A DNA stretch of 64,000 nt from Erythrobacter sp. BLCC-B19 (GCF_028621955.1 NZ_CP117516.1:1076001-1140000); one strand, 5' to 3'. Positions 54,216-62,724 are shown, counted from the first letter of the stretch. Numbers and translations: made by a program. The notes: a model not told the origin generated them from the sequence alone.

Positions 54216-55820
54216 TTACCTTTCGCCCTGTGTGACTGCCGCCCAATCGAGCCCGAACTTGGCCAGATATTTGCGCAGCCTGTCACCGTCATTGGTCGAG
54301 GTGCGTTGCTGGCGGGAGGCGGCGAAGAGGTGGCGGCCGGCTTCGGACAGGTTCGGGCTCTGGCGGCACGTGGTGACCACGTATTCGAGCTGCACCCGAT
54401 CGAAGGGATCGATGGCTGCCAGCGCTTCGTCCCCCATCAGCGCCGCCAGCGCCGGGCCAGCGCCAGCATTCGCGCGCGCGCCGGACCACAATCTTGCGAG
54501 CCGCTCCGTTTCCATCCTCACAGCCTCGACATCGATCCGGCCGCTGGGGCTGAGCGTCGCCATCCGGGTGACGCTGGCGGCAAGGTCGCGGAAATTGCCG
54601 GGCCAGCGCGCCGCCGGCCCGGTGGCGAAGGCGAGGTAGCGGGCGCGCGCTTCGCTGTTGAAGGTCACGCGGGTGCCTTCGACTTGCGCAAAGCGATCAA
54701 GTTCGAAGTCGAGATTGGGCGCGATATCCTCGCGCCGCTCGGCGAGGCCCGGAAGCGTGAACGTCCACAGGTTCAACCGCGCGAACAGATCCTCCCGAAA
54801 GCGTCCGGCGGCAACCTCCTCCACCAGATCGCGGTTGGTGCCGGCGATCAGCTGGAACGCGCTGTTGGTTTCGCTGTCCGCACCGACAGGAAGAAACCGG
54901 CCCTCCTCGATTGCGCGCAGGATCATCGCCTGTTCGTCGAGGCCGAGCTCGCCGATCTCGTCGAGGAACAGCACCCCCTTGTGCGCGGTCTTGAGCAGGC
55001 CGGGGCGATCCGCGACCGCGCCGGTAAAGGCGCCCTTGCGGTGCCCGAACAGCGCCGACATCGCGCTGTCGCCCTTCAGGGTCGCGCAATTGACCTCGAC
55101 GAACGGCCCGCTGATCTGATGGCGCAGTTTCTTGAGTTCATAGACCTTGCGCGCCAGTTGGCTCTTGCCCGCGCCGGTTGGCCCCATCAGCAGGATCGGC
55201 GCGCGGCTGCGGCCAGCGACCTGTTCGATCTCGTCGATCATGCGGTTGAAGGCCGGGTTGCGGGTGTCGATTCCGCTCTTGAGGAAATGCGTGCTCTCGG
55301 CACTCGCCTCGGCAAAGCGGGTGGCGATGGAATCGTAGCGCGACAGATCAAGGTCGATCGCCGCCCAGGTGCCGACCGGCTGCGGCGCCCCGCGCGCAGG
55401 CTGGGTCTGGAGCAGGCGGCCGGGCAGATAGCGGGCCTCGGTCAGCAGGAAGAGGCAGATCTGCGCCACATGGGTGCCGGTGGTGATGTGGACGAGATAG
55501 TCCTGCGCTTCGGGATCGAAGGGAAAGGCCCGCGCGAAATCGAGCAGCTTGCCGTAGACTTCCTCGAAGTCCCACGGATCGGCGAAGTCCATCGCCAAGG
55601 GGGTGACTTCGGTTTCGGGCGAAACGCTGGCGATGTCCTCGGCGACCAGCTGGGCAAGGCGATTATGCTGCGTGCCGTGGATCAGCACGAAGCGGTCGAT
55701 GCGCAGGTCTTCCTGCATACAGATGCTGACGCTCGGCCGCCACTTGCTCCAGCGCGCGGGGCTGAACGGCCCGGCATCGAGGGTTGAGCCGAGAAAGCCG
55801 ATGAGGGTGGTGGGCTTCAT
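54216..55820 (-). CDS. rtcR: Sigma-54-dependent regulator of RNA repair, RtcR
   Basis: 534 residues, the normal RtcR length. The N-terminal about 180 residues (MKPTTLIGFLGSTLDAG, HGTQHNRLAQLVAEDIAS) form the CARF-like sensory domain of RtcR. The AAA+ core has LLMGPTGAGKSQLARKVYEL (Walker A), FGHRKGAFTGAVADRPGLL (GAFTGA loop for sigma-54 contact) and GVLFLDEIGELGLDEQAM (Walker B). The DNA-binding end is short (PNLSEAGRHLFAASRQQRTS). It activates the divergent rtcB-rtcA genes from a sigma-54 promoter that is present. In other bacteria RtcR responds to RNA damage. Confidence 0.95.
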   Translation of the reverse strand: MKPTTLIGFLGSTLDAGPFSPARWSKWRPSVSICMQEDLRIDRFVLIHGTQHNRLAQLVAEDIASVSPETEVTPLAMDFADPWDFEEVYGKLLDFARAFPFDPEAQDYLVHITTGTHVAQICLFLLTEARYLPGRLLQTQPARGAPQPVGTWAAIDLDLSRYDSIATRFAEASAESTHFLKSGIDTRNPAFNRMIDEIEQVAGRSRAPILLMGPTGAGKSQLARKVYELKKLRHQISGPFVEVNCATLKGDSAMSALFGHRKGAFTGAVADRPGLLKTAHKGVLFLDEIGELGLDEQAMILRAIEEGRFLPVGADSETNSAFQLIAGTNRDLVEEVAAGRFREDLFARLNLWTFTLPGLAERREDIAPNLDFELDRFAQVEGTRVTFNSEARARYLAFATGPAARWPGNFRDLAASVTRMATLSPSGRIDVEAVRMETERLARLWSGARANAGAGPALAALMGDEALAAIDPFDRVQLEYVVTTCRQSPNLSEAGRHLFAASRQQRTSTNDGDRLRKYLAKFGLDWAAVTQGER

Positions 55821-55830
55821 GGAGCGTGAC

Positions 55831-55870
55831 GATAAAATTTTATCGTGTGCGATACAAGGCTATCGATAAT
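55831..55870. promoter_or_regulatory. Cluster of TATCG-type palindromes, probable RtcR upstream sites
   Basis: Three overlapping symmetrical elements: GATAAAATTTTATC (perfect, 55831-55844), TATCG-TGTG-CGATA (55841-55854) and TATCGATA (55861-55868). They lie between rtcR and the -24 element, about 95-135 bases upstream of it, the typical position for an enhancer-binding protein. Confidence 0.6.
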
Positions 55871-55964
55871 CGTTGATTGGCGTCGCTAGCCCTGCGCGGG
55901 CGTTTGGCTATTTTATGATGATTTACCAGATGGTTGATTGGGCGACCTGCGCCTCTGCCGCAGT

Positions 55965-55981
55965 TTGGCACGCGCCATGCT
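55965..55981 (+). promoter_or_regulatory. Sigma-54 promoter of rtcB-rtcA
   Basis: The sequence TTGGCACGCGCCATGCT matches the -24/-12 consensus with one deviation (ATGC for TTGC) and exact GG-N10-GC spacing (GG 55967-55968, GC 55979-55980). The transcript would begin near 55992, leaving a leader of about 85 bases before rtcB. Confidence 0.85.
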
Positions 55982-56078
55982 GTAGGAAAAGCGCCGGGCT
56001 GTCGAACACCCGGTATGCGGCAGGACATGGGCGGCCGGAATGGGCCGGCCGCCCAAAGCCTGCTAGAGGATTTTGGCA

Positions 56079-57305
56079 ATGACGCAGACCACCTACGAAT
56101 TCCACCAGCACGAAGGCGGAGCGCCGATCAAGATGTGGACGCGCGGCGTGCCCGTGGAAGACGAGGCGCGCGCGCAGCTCGCGCGGGCGGCGCAGATGCC
56201 GTTCATCTTCAAGCACGTGGCCGCCATGCCCGACGTTCACGTCGGGATCGGCGCGACCGTGGGCTCGGTGATCCCGACCAAGGGCGCGGTGATCCCGGCC
56301 GCGGTCGGCGTCGATATCGGCTGCGGGATGATGGCTGCGCGCACCTCGCTCGTCGCGAGCGATCTGCCGGACAACCTTGCGGGCATCCGCTCGGCGATCG
56401 AGGCGGCGGTGCCGCACGGGCGCAGCGTGGGGCGCGGCAAGCGTGACAAGGGCGCGTGGGGCGAACCGCCCCGCGTGGTGGTCGACGCCTGGGCAAAGCT
56501 CGCCGAACGGTTCGGCCGGATCGTCGCCAAGCACCCGCGGCTGCGCAACACCAACAACCTCATGCACCTCGGCACGCTGGGGACGGGGAACCACTTCATC
56601 GAACTGTGCCTCGACGAGGAGCAGCGCGTGTGGGTGATGCTCCATTCCGGCTCGCGGGGTGTGGGCAACGCGATCGGCACGTTCTTCATCGAGCTGGCCA
56701 AGCAGGATATGCGCAAGTGGCACATCAACCTGCCTGACCAGGACCTCGCCTACTTCCCCGAAGGAACCGACCATTTCGACGACTATGTCGAAGCGGTCGA
56801 ATGGGCGCAGGACTTCGCCAAGCTCAACCGGCACGTGATGATGGCGCACGTGATCGACGCGCTGCGCAGCCAGATCGCCAAGCCCTTCGATGCGGAGTGC
56901 GAGGCGGTGAACTGCCACCACAACTACGTGACGCGCGAGCATCACTTCGGCGAAAACGTGCTCGTCACCCGCAAGGGGGCGGTGCGCGCGGCCAAGGGGA
57001 CGCTGGGGATCATTCCGGGTTCGATGGGCGCGAAGAGCTTCATCGTGCGCGGGCTGGGCAACCCTGAAAGCTTCGACAGCTGCTCGCACGGGGCAGGCCG
57101 GGTGATGAGCCGAACCGCGGCCAAGAAGCTCGTGACCCTCGACGAACACCTCGCCGATACCGCCGGGGTCGAATGCCGCAAGGACGAAGGCGTGATTGAT
57201 GAAACGCCCAAGGCCTACAAGCCGATCGAAGCCGTGATGGCCGCGCAGGCCGATCTGGTGGAGATCGTCCATACCTTGAAGCAGGTGGTGTGCGTGAAGG
57301 GGTGA
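56079..57305 (+). CDS. rtcB: RNA-splicing ligase RtcB
   Basis: 408 residues. All metal and guanylylation motifs are visible: GVDIGCGMMAARTSL, LGTLGTGNHFIELCLDE, MLHSGSRGVGNAIG, PGSMGAKSFIVRGLGNPES, and the nucleophile histidine in SCSHGAGRVMSRTAAK. It joins 2',3'-cyclic phosphate or 3'-phosphate RNA ends to 5'-OH ends with Mn and GTP. The ATG at 56079 is chosen; TTG at 56073 is in frame, and GAGGATTTTGG stands before them. It is followed 43 bases later by rtcA and is driven by the sigma-54 promoter. Confidence 0.97.
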   Translation: MTQTTYEFHQHEGGAPIKMWTRGVPVEDEARAQLARAAQMPFIFKHVAAMPDVHVGIGATVGSVIPTKGAVIPAAVGVDIGCGMMAARTSLVASDLPDNLAGIRSAIEAAVPHGRSVGRGKRDKGAWGEPPRVVVDAWAKLAERFGRIVAKHPRLRNTNNLMHLGTLGTGNHFIELCLDEEQRVWVMLHSGSRGVGNAIGTFFIELAKQDMRKWHINLPDQDLAYFPEGTDHFDDYVEAVEWAQDFAKLNRHVMMAHVIDALRSQIAKPFDAECEAVNCHHNYVTREHHFGENVLVTRKGAVRAAKGTLGIIPGSMGAKSFIVRGLGNPESFDSCSHGAGRVMSRTAAKKLVTLDEHLADTAGVECRKDEGVIDETPKAYKPIEAVMAAQADLVEIVHTLKQVVCVKG

Positions 57306-57348
57306 TCCCCCTTGCGGGCATCACCTGCCCCAATCCAGAAGAAGACAC

Positions 57349-58365
57349 ATGATCACCATCGACGGTTCCGAAGGCGAGGGCGGGGGGCAGGTGCTGCGCT
57401 ATGCAGCGGCCCTCTCGCTGCTGACGGGGGAGCCTTTCACGATCCGAAACATCCGCGGCGGGCGCGCGAAGCCGGGGCTGATGCGCCAGCACGTCACCGC
57501 CCTCGAAGCAGCGGCGGCGATTGGGTCGGCGGAGTGTTCGGGGCTGGCGGTCGGCTCGACCGAGCTGACCTTTCGGCCCGGCAGCGTTGTGCCGGGCGAG
57601 TACCACTTCGCCATCGGCACCGCCGGTTCCACCGCGCTGGTGGTGCAGACCGTGCTCGTCCCGCTGATGCTGGCCGACGTGCCCTCGCGCATCGTGATCG
57701 AGGGCGGGACGCACGCGGCTTCGGCCCCGCCGTTCGAATTCCTCGCGCACACCCTGCTGCCGGTGCTCGAGCGCATGGGCCCGCGCCTGTCGGTGACGCT
57801 GGAGCGCCACGGCTTCTTCCCGCGCGGCGGGGGACGGATCGTGCTCGACATCACGCCCGCGCCGCTCGTGCCGATCGATTGCACGCAGCGTGGCGCGTTC
57901 AAGGCCGGCAAGGTCGAGGCTCTGGTCGCGGGCATTCCCTTCGACATCGCCGACCGCGAACTCAAGGCCGCCCGCAAGGTGCTGACCGATTGGCCCGAGG
58001 ATGCCTTCGCGCCTGTCCAGCTGCCCGCCGAGCACGGCCCGGGCAACGCGCTGCTGATCACGGCCCAATGCGACAACGTGACCGAGGTGATGTCTGCCTT
58101 TGGTCAGATCGGGATTCCGGCAGAACGCCTCGCCAAGACCGCAGCCAAGCGGATGGCGGGCTACCTCGCTTCAGGCGCGTTCGCCGGGCCTTATCTGCAG
58201 GATCAATTGCTGCTGCCCTTCGCTTGCGCCGGGGCGGGGGCGTTCACCACGGTCAAGCTGAGCGAACACGCCCGCACCGCTGCCGGGTTGATCACGCGCT
58301 TCACCGGGCGCGCGTTCCACTTCGGCGAGGATGGCGAGGGGCGGTGGCTGGTCCGCATGGACTGA
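57349..58365 (+). CDS. rtcA: RNA 3'-terminal phosphate cyclase
   Basis: 338 residues. DGSEGEGGGQVLRYAAALSL opens the protein, then IRGGRAKPGLMRQHVTALEA, GGTHAASAPPFEFLAHTLLP and, near the C-terminus, the catalytic histidine region VKLSEHARTAAGLITRF. RtcA adenylylates a 3'-phosphate and converts it to a 2',3'-cyclic phosphate, which RtcB can use. It lies downstream of rtcB. The stop is 20 bases from the stop of the convergent prfH gene. Confidence 0.96.
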   Translation: MITIDGSEGEGGGQVLRYAAALSLLTGEPFTIRNIRGGRAKPGLMRQHVTALEAAAAIGSAECSGLAVGSTELTFRPGSVVPGEYHFAIGTAGSTALVVQTVLVPLMLADVPSRIVIEGGTHAASAPPFEFLAHTLLPVLERMGPRLSVTLERHGFFPRGGGRIVLDITPAPLVPIDCTQRGAFKAGKVEALVAGIPFDIADRELKAARKVLTDWPEDAFAPVQLPAEHGPGNALLITAQCDNVTEVMSAFGQIGIPAERLAKTAAKRMAGYLASGAFAGPYLQDQLLLPFACAGAGAFTTVKLSEHARTAAGLITRFTGRAFHFGEDGEGRWLVRMD

Positions 58366-58384
58366 GCCACCGCCCCCGGCTTCA

Positions 58385-59008
58385 TCAACGCTTCAAGCGG
58401 AAATCCGCCCCCGCATAGACCCGCACCGCATTGCCGCGCTCGAGCGCCTGATGTGCTTCCCATTGCGCGCGCCGGGCATCGCTCGCCGCCTCACCGCGCC
58501 GCTCTGCCAGCAGGATCGCGAGCTTGAGCCGCGCCAGCTTGCGATTGGCGTGCTGCGAGCGCTGTTCCTGCGCGGTGGCGACGAGACCGGTGGGAATGTG
58601 CACCGCCCGCACCGCGCTGTCGGTGGTGTTGACGTGCTGTCCACCCGGCCCGCGGGCGCGCATCGTCTGGTAGGTGATCGCTGCCTCGGCGAGATCAGGC
58701 ACCGAATCGGGCTGCGGAGCGAGCGCTACCCCGACGAACCAGTTGCGGCGCTTGTGCGAAGGGCGCAGCGTGCTGGTGCCGATCCACTGGATGGTGCCCA
58801 CCCGCGCGGCGGCAAAGGCCTGTGCGCCCGGCCCTGTCACTTGCAGCAGCACCGAAGGCGGCAGCGCGTCTGCCCCCTCCAGCACCTCCGCCTCCAGCCC
58901 CTGCTCGCGCGCCTCGGCGATGAACGCGCGGGCGAGGCGGCCTGCCACCCAGGCGCATTCCTGCGGTCCCTTGCCCGCCGTGATGTGGAGGATCACTGTG
59001 CCGCTCAT
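58385..59008 (-). CDS. prfH: Peptide chain release factor-like protein PrfH
   Basis: 207 residues, shorter than RF1/RF2, lacking the codon-recognition superdomain. The GGQ motif is in MRARGPGGQHVNTTDSAVRA. The N-terminal half (ILHITAGKGPQECAWVAGRL) is typical of PrfH. It is encoded directly after, and overlapping by ATGA with, the second RtcB. From published work on RtcB2-PrfH, PrfH releases the nascent chain from ribosomes with cleaved 16S rRNA so that RtcB2 can reseal the break. The start at 59008 is set by the overlap and the family N-terminus. Confidence 0.94.
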   Translation of the reverse strand: MSGTVILHITAGKGPQECAWVAGRLARAFIAEAREQGLEAEVLEGADALPPSVLLQVTGPGAQAFAAARVGTIQWIGTSTLRPSHKRRNWFVGVALAPQPDSVPDLAEAAITYQTMRARGPGGQHVNTTDSAVRAVHIPTGLVATAQEQRSQHANRKLARLKLAILLAERRGEAASDARRAQWEAHQALERGNAVRVYAGADFRLKR

Positions 59009-60108
59009 GCTCCGGCCCTCGTCTTGTAGCTGAGCAGCGGGCGCAGCTTGGCGATGACCCGGATCAGCTGCGCGTCTTCGAGGTCGGCGATGACCCCGCC
59101 GATGTCCTTGTAGGCCTCGGGCGCTTCCTCGAAGATCAGGCGGCGGTCCTCGCAGATCACCGCACTGCCGAGCGCGGTAATCTGCAACCCGGCCACCGTG
59201 GTGCGGCGCGAGAGGCGGGCGTGGGCATCCTTGCGGCTCCACTTGCGCCCCGCGCCGTGCGCCAGCGAATGCAGCGCGAAATCGGCCCGCTCCGGCAGCG
59301 GATCGACCAGATAGCTGAAATCCCCGCGCGAACCGGGGATCACCACCGGGCCGCCATCCGCCGGGGCCGCGCCCTTGCGGTGCAGCCAGCCGCCCTGATG
59401 CCGCGTCACGGTGTTGTGGCTGATGTCGAGCACCTGGCGCCCCTCCATTCCGAGGCAGCGCAAGAACCGCGCTGCGATCACCGTGCGGTTGACCACCGCC
59501 CAGCCGAGCGCCGCATCGTGACCGGCAAGGTAGGCGCGCGCCTCTGGGCTGGCGGCGGCAATACCGCGCGCCGGATCAGGCTGACGATGGCGCTCGAGCA
59601 CCGCCTGCCCCAGCCCGCGTGAGCCGCTGTGAACCATAAGCCACACCCGGTCACTCGACAGCCCCAGCGCCGCAAAGCGTTCGGGATCGGCCACCTTCTC
59701 CACCCGCAGGAACTCGGCGAAGTGGTTGCCGCCGCCAATCGTGCCAAGCGCCGGGCTGGCGAGATCGGGCGGCAGCCCGGCCGCGGCCAGCGCCGCGGCG
59801 CCGTCCCCGTCCCACGGACCATCGAGCCCGGTCAATCGGCGGCTTGCGGCATCGCGTCGGAACTTGCGCAAGAGGCCGGTGGTCTCCCACAGGCCCATCC
59901 CGCAGCCGATGTCGCTCCCCACCAGATGCGGCCAGATCCGATCGGGCGACCAGAAGGCCGCGCCGACCGCAATGCCGGTGCCGGCGTGGAGATCGGGCAG
60001 GGCGACGACCCGCGCCATGCCGTCATAGGCCGCCGTGCGCGCCAGCTGGTCGAGCGCTGCGGGATCGAACCGCTGCGGGTCGCGGGCGATGAGGGTGATC
60101 GGGCTCAT
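59005..60108 (-). CDS. PrfH-coupled RNA ligase RtcB2
   Basis: 367 residues, shorter than the first RtcB at 56079 and only distantly alike. Its ligase motifs are intact: HLVGSDIGCGMGLWETTG, GTIGGGNHFAEFLRVEK, MVHSGSRGLGQAVLERH, VIPGSRGDFSYLVDP and the histidine in SLAHGAGRKWSRKDAH. This is the release factor H-coupled RtcB branch. Likely substrate: rRNA cut in the ribosomal decoding centre, as shown for E. coli-type RtcB2-PrfH. It overlaps its upstream gene and prfH by four bases each (ATGA). Confidence 0.94.
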   Translation of the reverse strand: MSPITLIARDPQRFDPAALDQLARTAAYDGMARVVALPDLHAGTGIAVGAAFWSPDRIWPHLVGSDIGCGMGLWETTGLLRKFRRDAASRRLTGLDGPWDGDGAAALAAAGLPPDLASPALGTIGGGNHFAEFLRVEKVADPERFAALGLSSDRVWLMVHSGSRGLGQAVLERHRQPDPARGIAAASPEARAYLAGHDAALGWAVVNRTVIAARFLRCLGMEGRQVLDISHNTVTRHQGGWLHRKGAAPADGGPVVIPGSRGDFSYLVDPLPERADFALHSLAHGAGRKWSRKDAHARLSRRTTVAGLQITALGSAVICEDRRLIFEEAPEAYKDIGGVIADLEDAQLIRVIAKLRPLLSYKTRAGA

Positions 60109-60581
60109 GTCCGCACCCCCACGCCTGCTGCCAGCAACGCATCGAGCACGGCAATATCCTTGAGGATCCCGTCGCGCGGGTCGACGAACAGGGTGCGCCA
60201 GCGCCACCAGCTGCGGTGCGCGCTGAGAACCTCGCCCTTGAACATCCACTCGCCCCCGCGACCGATCGAGACGCGGGTGATGACGATATCCTCGATATGC
60301 TCGCGCACGTGCATCTTGACCGTGTGGCCGGTATCGAGATGCGCGCAGATGTCGCGGAACACATCATTCCACACCCGCCCGCGCTGACGGCGCAGATAGC
60401 GGCGCAGCGGGCCGAGGTTCTCGTTGAGGCTCTTGTCGTAGGGCGCCCCGATCCGGACATGACGCTTAAGCCCGATCTGCTGGCAGTCAGGGTGCGGGCC
60501 AAGGCGCAGCTTGGGCGATGCGGCGTGGTTCGACCCCCAGCGAGGTCGCTCGACGATCACCTTGAACATATCGTCACGCAT
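60105..60581 (-). CDS. Unrecognised protein, first gene of the RtcB2-PrfH operon
   Basis: 158 residues, no signal peptide, rich in Arg, His and Trp. Conserved-looking segments are KVIVERPRWGSNHAASPK, PYDKSLNENLGPLRRYLRRQ, GRVWNDVFRDICAHLDTGHT and VKMHVREHIEDIVITRV; a WWRWRTLFVDPRDGILKD piece lies near the end. I do not recognise a named domain, but the pattern is compact and looks like a real conserved family. GGGGGAGG stands before the ATG at 60581. The stop overlaps rtcB2 by ATGA, so it is translated with it. A role in RNA or ribosome repair is inferred from context only. Confidence 0.75.
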   Translation of the reverse strand: MRDDMFKVIVERPRWGSNHAASPKLRLGPHPDCQQIGLKRHVRIGAPYDKSLNENLGPLRRYLRRQRGRVWNDVFRDICAHLDTGHTVKMHVREHIEDIVITRVSIGRGGEWMFKGEVLSAHRSWWRWRTLFVDPRDGILKDIAVLDALLAAGVGVRT

Positions 60582-60668
60582 GGCGCACCTCCCCCGGATG
60601 GAAGATGCGACACAGCGCAGCGACGGCAGAATTGTAACGAAAGGCAGCGTCAGCGACGCGGCAGAAGA

Positions 60669-60770
60669 TCAGGCGAGATGGCTCGCCCGTGCAAGAATTG
60701 CCCATGCAATCTGTTCCTGAACACAGGGAAATAGGAAGTGACGTTTGTGACGGGCGTTATCGGCACGCAT
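60669..60770 (-). CDS. Small ORF (33 codons) with strong ribosome site upstream of the RtcB2 operon
   Basis: The minus strand has GAGGAGGAGACGACC immediately before an ATG at 60770, an unusually good Shine-Dalgarno site. The predicted product is MRADNARHKRHFLFPCVQ followed by EQIAWAILARASHLA. No family is recognised. The stop lies 87 bases before the next gene start. It could be a leader peptide, a small protein, or coincidence; its 3' part also contains a six-base-pair hairpin (60672-60687). Confidence 0.4.
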   Translation of the reverse strand: MRADNARHKRHFLFPCVQEQIAWAILARASHLA

Positions 60771-60796
60771 GGTCGTCTCCTCCTCGTGTTCAGAAT

Positions 60797-60843
60797 CAAA
60801 AAGCCGAGATTGGCTGGCGGCGCCCTTAGGCGAAAACGCCGCC
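60797..60843 (-). terminator. Terminator of ald
   Basis: Two consecutive hairpins on the minus strand: a seven-base-pair stem (60816-60822 with 60837-60843) and a short AGCC/GGCT stem ending in five T (complement of 60798-60802). It starts 14 bases after the ald stop. Confidence 0.6.
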
Positions 60844-60856
60844 GATCTCAAGCATT

Positions 60857-61951
60857 TCAGCCGAGCGGCAGGTCGAGCGCCTCGGCGACCGCCGCGTGGG
60901 TGATCTTGCCGCCCGCCACGTTCAGCCCTGCCGCGAGGTGCGCATCCGCCGCCATCGCGGCCTCGGCACCCATGTTCGCGAGCTTCATCACATAGGGCAG
61001 CGTCGCATTGCCGAGCGCGATGGTCGAGGTGCGCGCGACCGCGCCGGGCATATTGGCGACACAGTAGTGGATCACGCCGTCAACCACGAACACCGGGTCT
61101 TCGTGGGTGGTGGCGTGGCTGGTTTCAAAGCAGCCGCCCTGATCGATCGCGATGTCGACCAGCACCGCGCCGGGGCGCATCGTCTGGATCATCGCGCGGG
61201 TGACCAGCTTGGGCGCAGCCGCGCCGGGCACCAGCACCGCGCCGATCACGAGATCGGCCCCCGCCACGGCCTCGGCAATCGCAGCTGACGAGGCAAAGGC
61301 GGTGCGCAGGCTCGCGCCGAACTGGGCATCAAGCTCGGCGAGGCGGCGGTTGGAGATGTCGAAGATCGTCACATCGGCGCGCAGGCCCACCGCCATCTGC
61401 GCCGCATTGACGCCCGCAACCCCGCCGCCAAGGATCACGACCTTGCCCGGCTCCACGCCCGGCACGCCGCCGAGCAGCACCCCGCGCCCACCCTGATGCT
61501 TTTCGAGATAATGCGCGCCGCACTGCACGCTCATCCGCCCGGCCACTTCGGACATCGGCTTGAGCAGCGGCAGCGAACCATCGGGGGCGGTGACGGTTTC
61601 ATAGGCGATTGCCGTGGCCCCGCTCGCCATCAGCCCCTCGGCCTGCGGCTTGTCGGCGGCGAGATGGAGGTAGGTGAACAGCACGTGGTGCGGCCGCAAC
61701 ATCGCGACTTCGTTCGGCTGCGGTTCCTTGACCTTGACGATCATCTGTGCGGCTTCGAACACGCTCGCCGCATCGGGCAGGATCGTTGCGCCAGCGGCGA
61801 GATAGGCGCTGTCGGGAAAGTCGACCCCAAGCCCGGCGCCGCTTTGCACCACCACCTCGTGGCCCGCGCGGGTCAGCTCGGCCACCGCCGCCGGGGTCAG
61901 GCCGACGCGGTATTCATTGTTCTTGATCTCGGTGGGGACGCCGACGCGCAT
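60857..61951 (-). CDS. ald: Alanine dehydrogenase
   Basis: 364 residues. The N-terminal segment MRVGVPTEIKNNEYRVGLTP is characteristic, followed by MIVKVKEPQPNEVAMLRPHH (catalytic Lys/His area), YLEKHQGGRGVLLGGVPGVE and the NAD site KVVILGGGVAGVNAAQMAVG. It converts L-alanine to pyruvate and ammonia. It is divergent from an Lrp/AsnC-family gene 139 bases away, the usual arrangement for its regulator. Confidence 0.97.
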   Translation of the reverse strand: MRVGVPTEIKNNEYRVGLTPAAVAELTRAGHEVVVQSGAGLGVDFPDSAYLAAGATILPDAASVFEAAQMIVKVKEPQPNEVAMLRPHHVLFTYLHLAADKPQAEGLMASGATAIAYETVTAPDGSLPLLKPMSEVAGRMSVQCGAHYLEKHQGGRGVLLGGVPGVEPGKVVILGGGVAGVNAAQMAVGLRADVTIFDISNRRLAELDAQFGASLRTAFASSAAIAEAVAGADLVIGAVLVPGAAAPKLVTRAMIQTMRPGAVLVDIAIDQGGCFETSHATTHEDPVFVVDGVIHYCVANMPGAVARTSTIALGNATLPYVMKLANMGAEAAMAADAHLAAGLNVAGGKITHAAVAEALDLPLG

Positions 61952-62090
61952 GGGTGCTCTCCTGGGGGTTCTCTCTCGGGCGCAGAATTACCACAGCGCC
62001 CTTGCGCGTTCTTCGCAATGTTCGGCACACACCGGGGCATTGATGCGAAAATCTTGCAACAGAGCGGCCAAGAGCGCATGAATTTCCCGC

Positions 62091-62531
62091 ATGGACCGCA
62101 TCGACCGGAAAATTCTTGAACTGCTCGCCGCAGACTCGCGCCTCACCGGGGAGCAACTGGGCGAGCGGGTCGGCCTCAGCCCTTCAGCGGCGCATCGCCG
62201 CGTCAAGGCGCTGGAGGAGGCCGGCGCGATCCTCGGCTACCGCGCGCGGCTGTCGCGGGCGGCGCGGGGGAACCCTTCGACCGTGTTCGTGCAGGTGACC
62301 CTGACCGATCAGCGGCAGGCGACCATGCTCGCCTTCGAGGCCGCCCTTGCCCGCACCGAACAGGTGGCCGAGGCCTATCTGATGAGCGGCCAGTCTGATT
62401 ATCTCGTCAAGGTGCTGGTGCGCGACGATGACAGTTACGAACGCATCCACCGCGAAATCCTCTCGGCCCTGCCCGGCGTGCAGCGGTTGGTGAGCCAGTT
62501 CACGATCCGTACATTGGAAGGCGGCGAATAG
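62091..62531 (+). CDS. Lrp/AsnC-family transcriptional regulator
   Basis: 146 residues. The N-terminal HTH is IDRKILELLAADSRLTGEQL then GERVGLSPSAAHRRVKALEE. The C-terminal ligand-binding RAM domain includes VFVQVTLTDQRQATMLAFEA and AYLMSGQSDYLVKVLVRDD. It is divergent from ald, so it most likely controls ald in response to alanine (AldR-like), as in other bacteria; this is inference from position. Confidence 0.93.
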   Translation: MDRIDRKILELLAADSRLTGEQLGERVGLSPSAAHRRVKALEEAGAILGYRARLSRAARGNPSTVFVQVTLTDQRQATMLAFEAALARTEQVAEAYLMSGQSDYLVKVLVRDDDSYERIHREILSALPGVQRLVSQFTIRTLEGGE

Positions 62532-62724
62532 GCGCGCCGCAATTCGTCGCAAACGCGCCACAAGCGTGACAGCCGGATGACAGTCGCTTGTCCGATCAGC
62601 CTTGCCGCTGATCGCCTGCCTCTTGTTTTTCCGACAGGAATCACGATCTGGCGAACCTTTCCTGTTACAATTGCGGGACAAGATTGCGGTAGAAAGTTAG
62701 TTTTCCGACACGTATAGGACTGCC

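Noticed and set aside
60640-60720. Sigma-54 promoter for the RtcB2 operon on the minus strand
   Set aside because: A GGGCA...TTGCA arrangement exists, but the GG-GC spacing is nine rather than the required ten bases.
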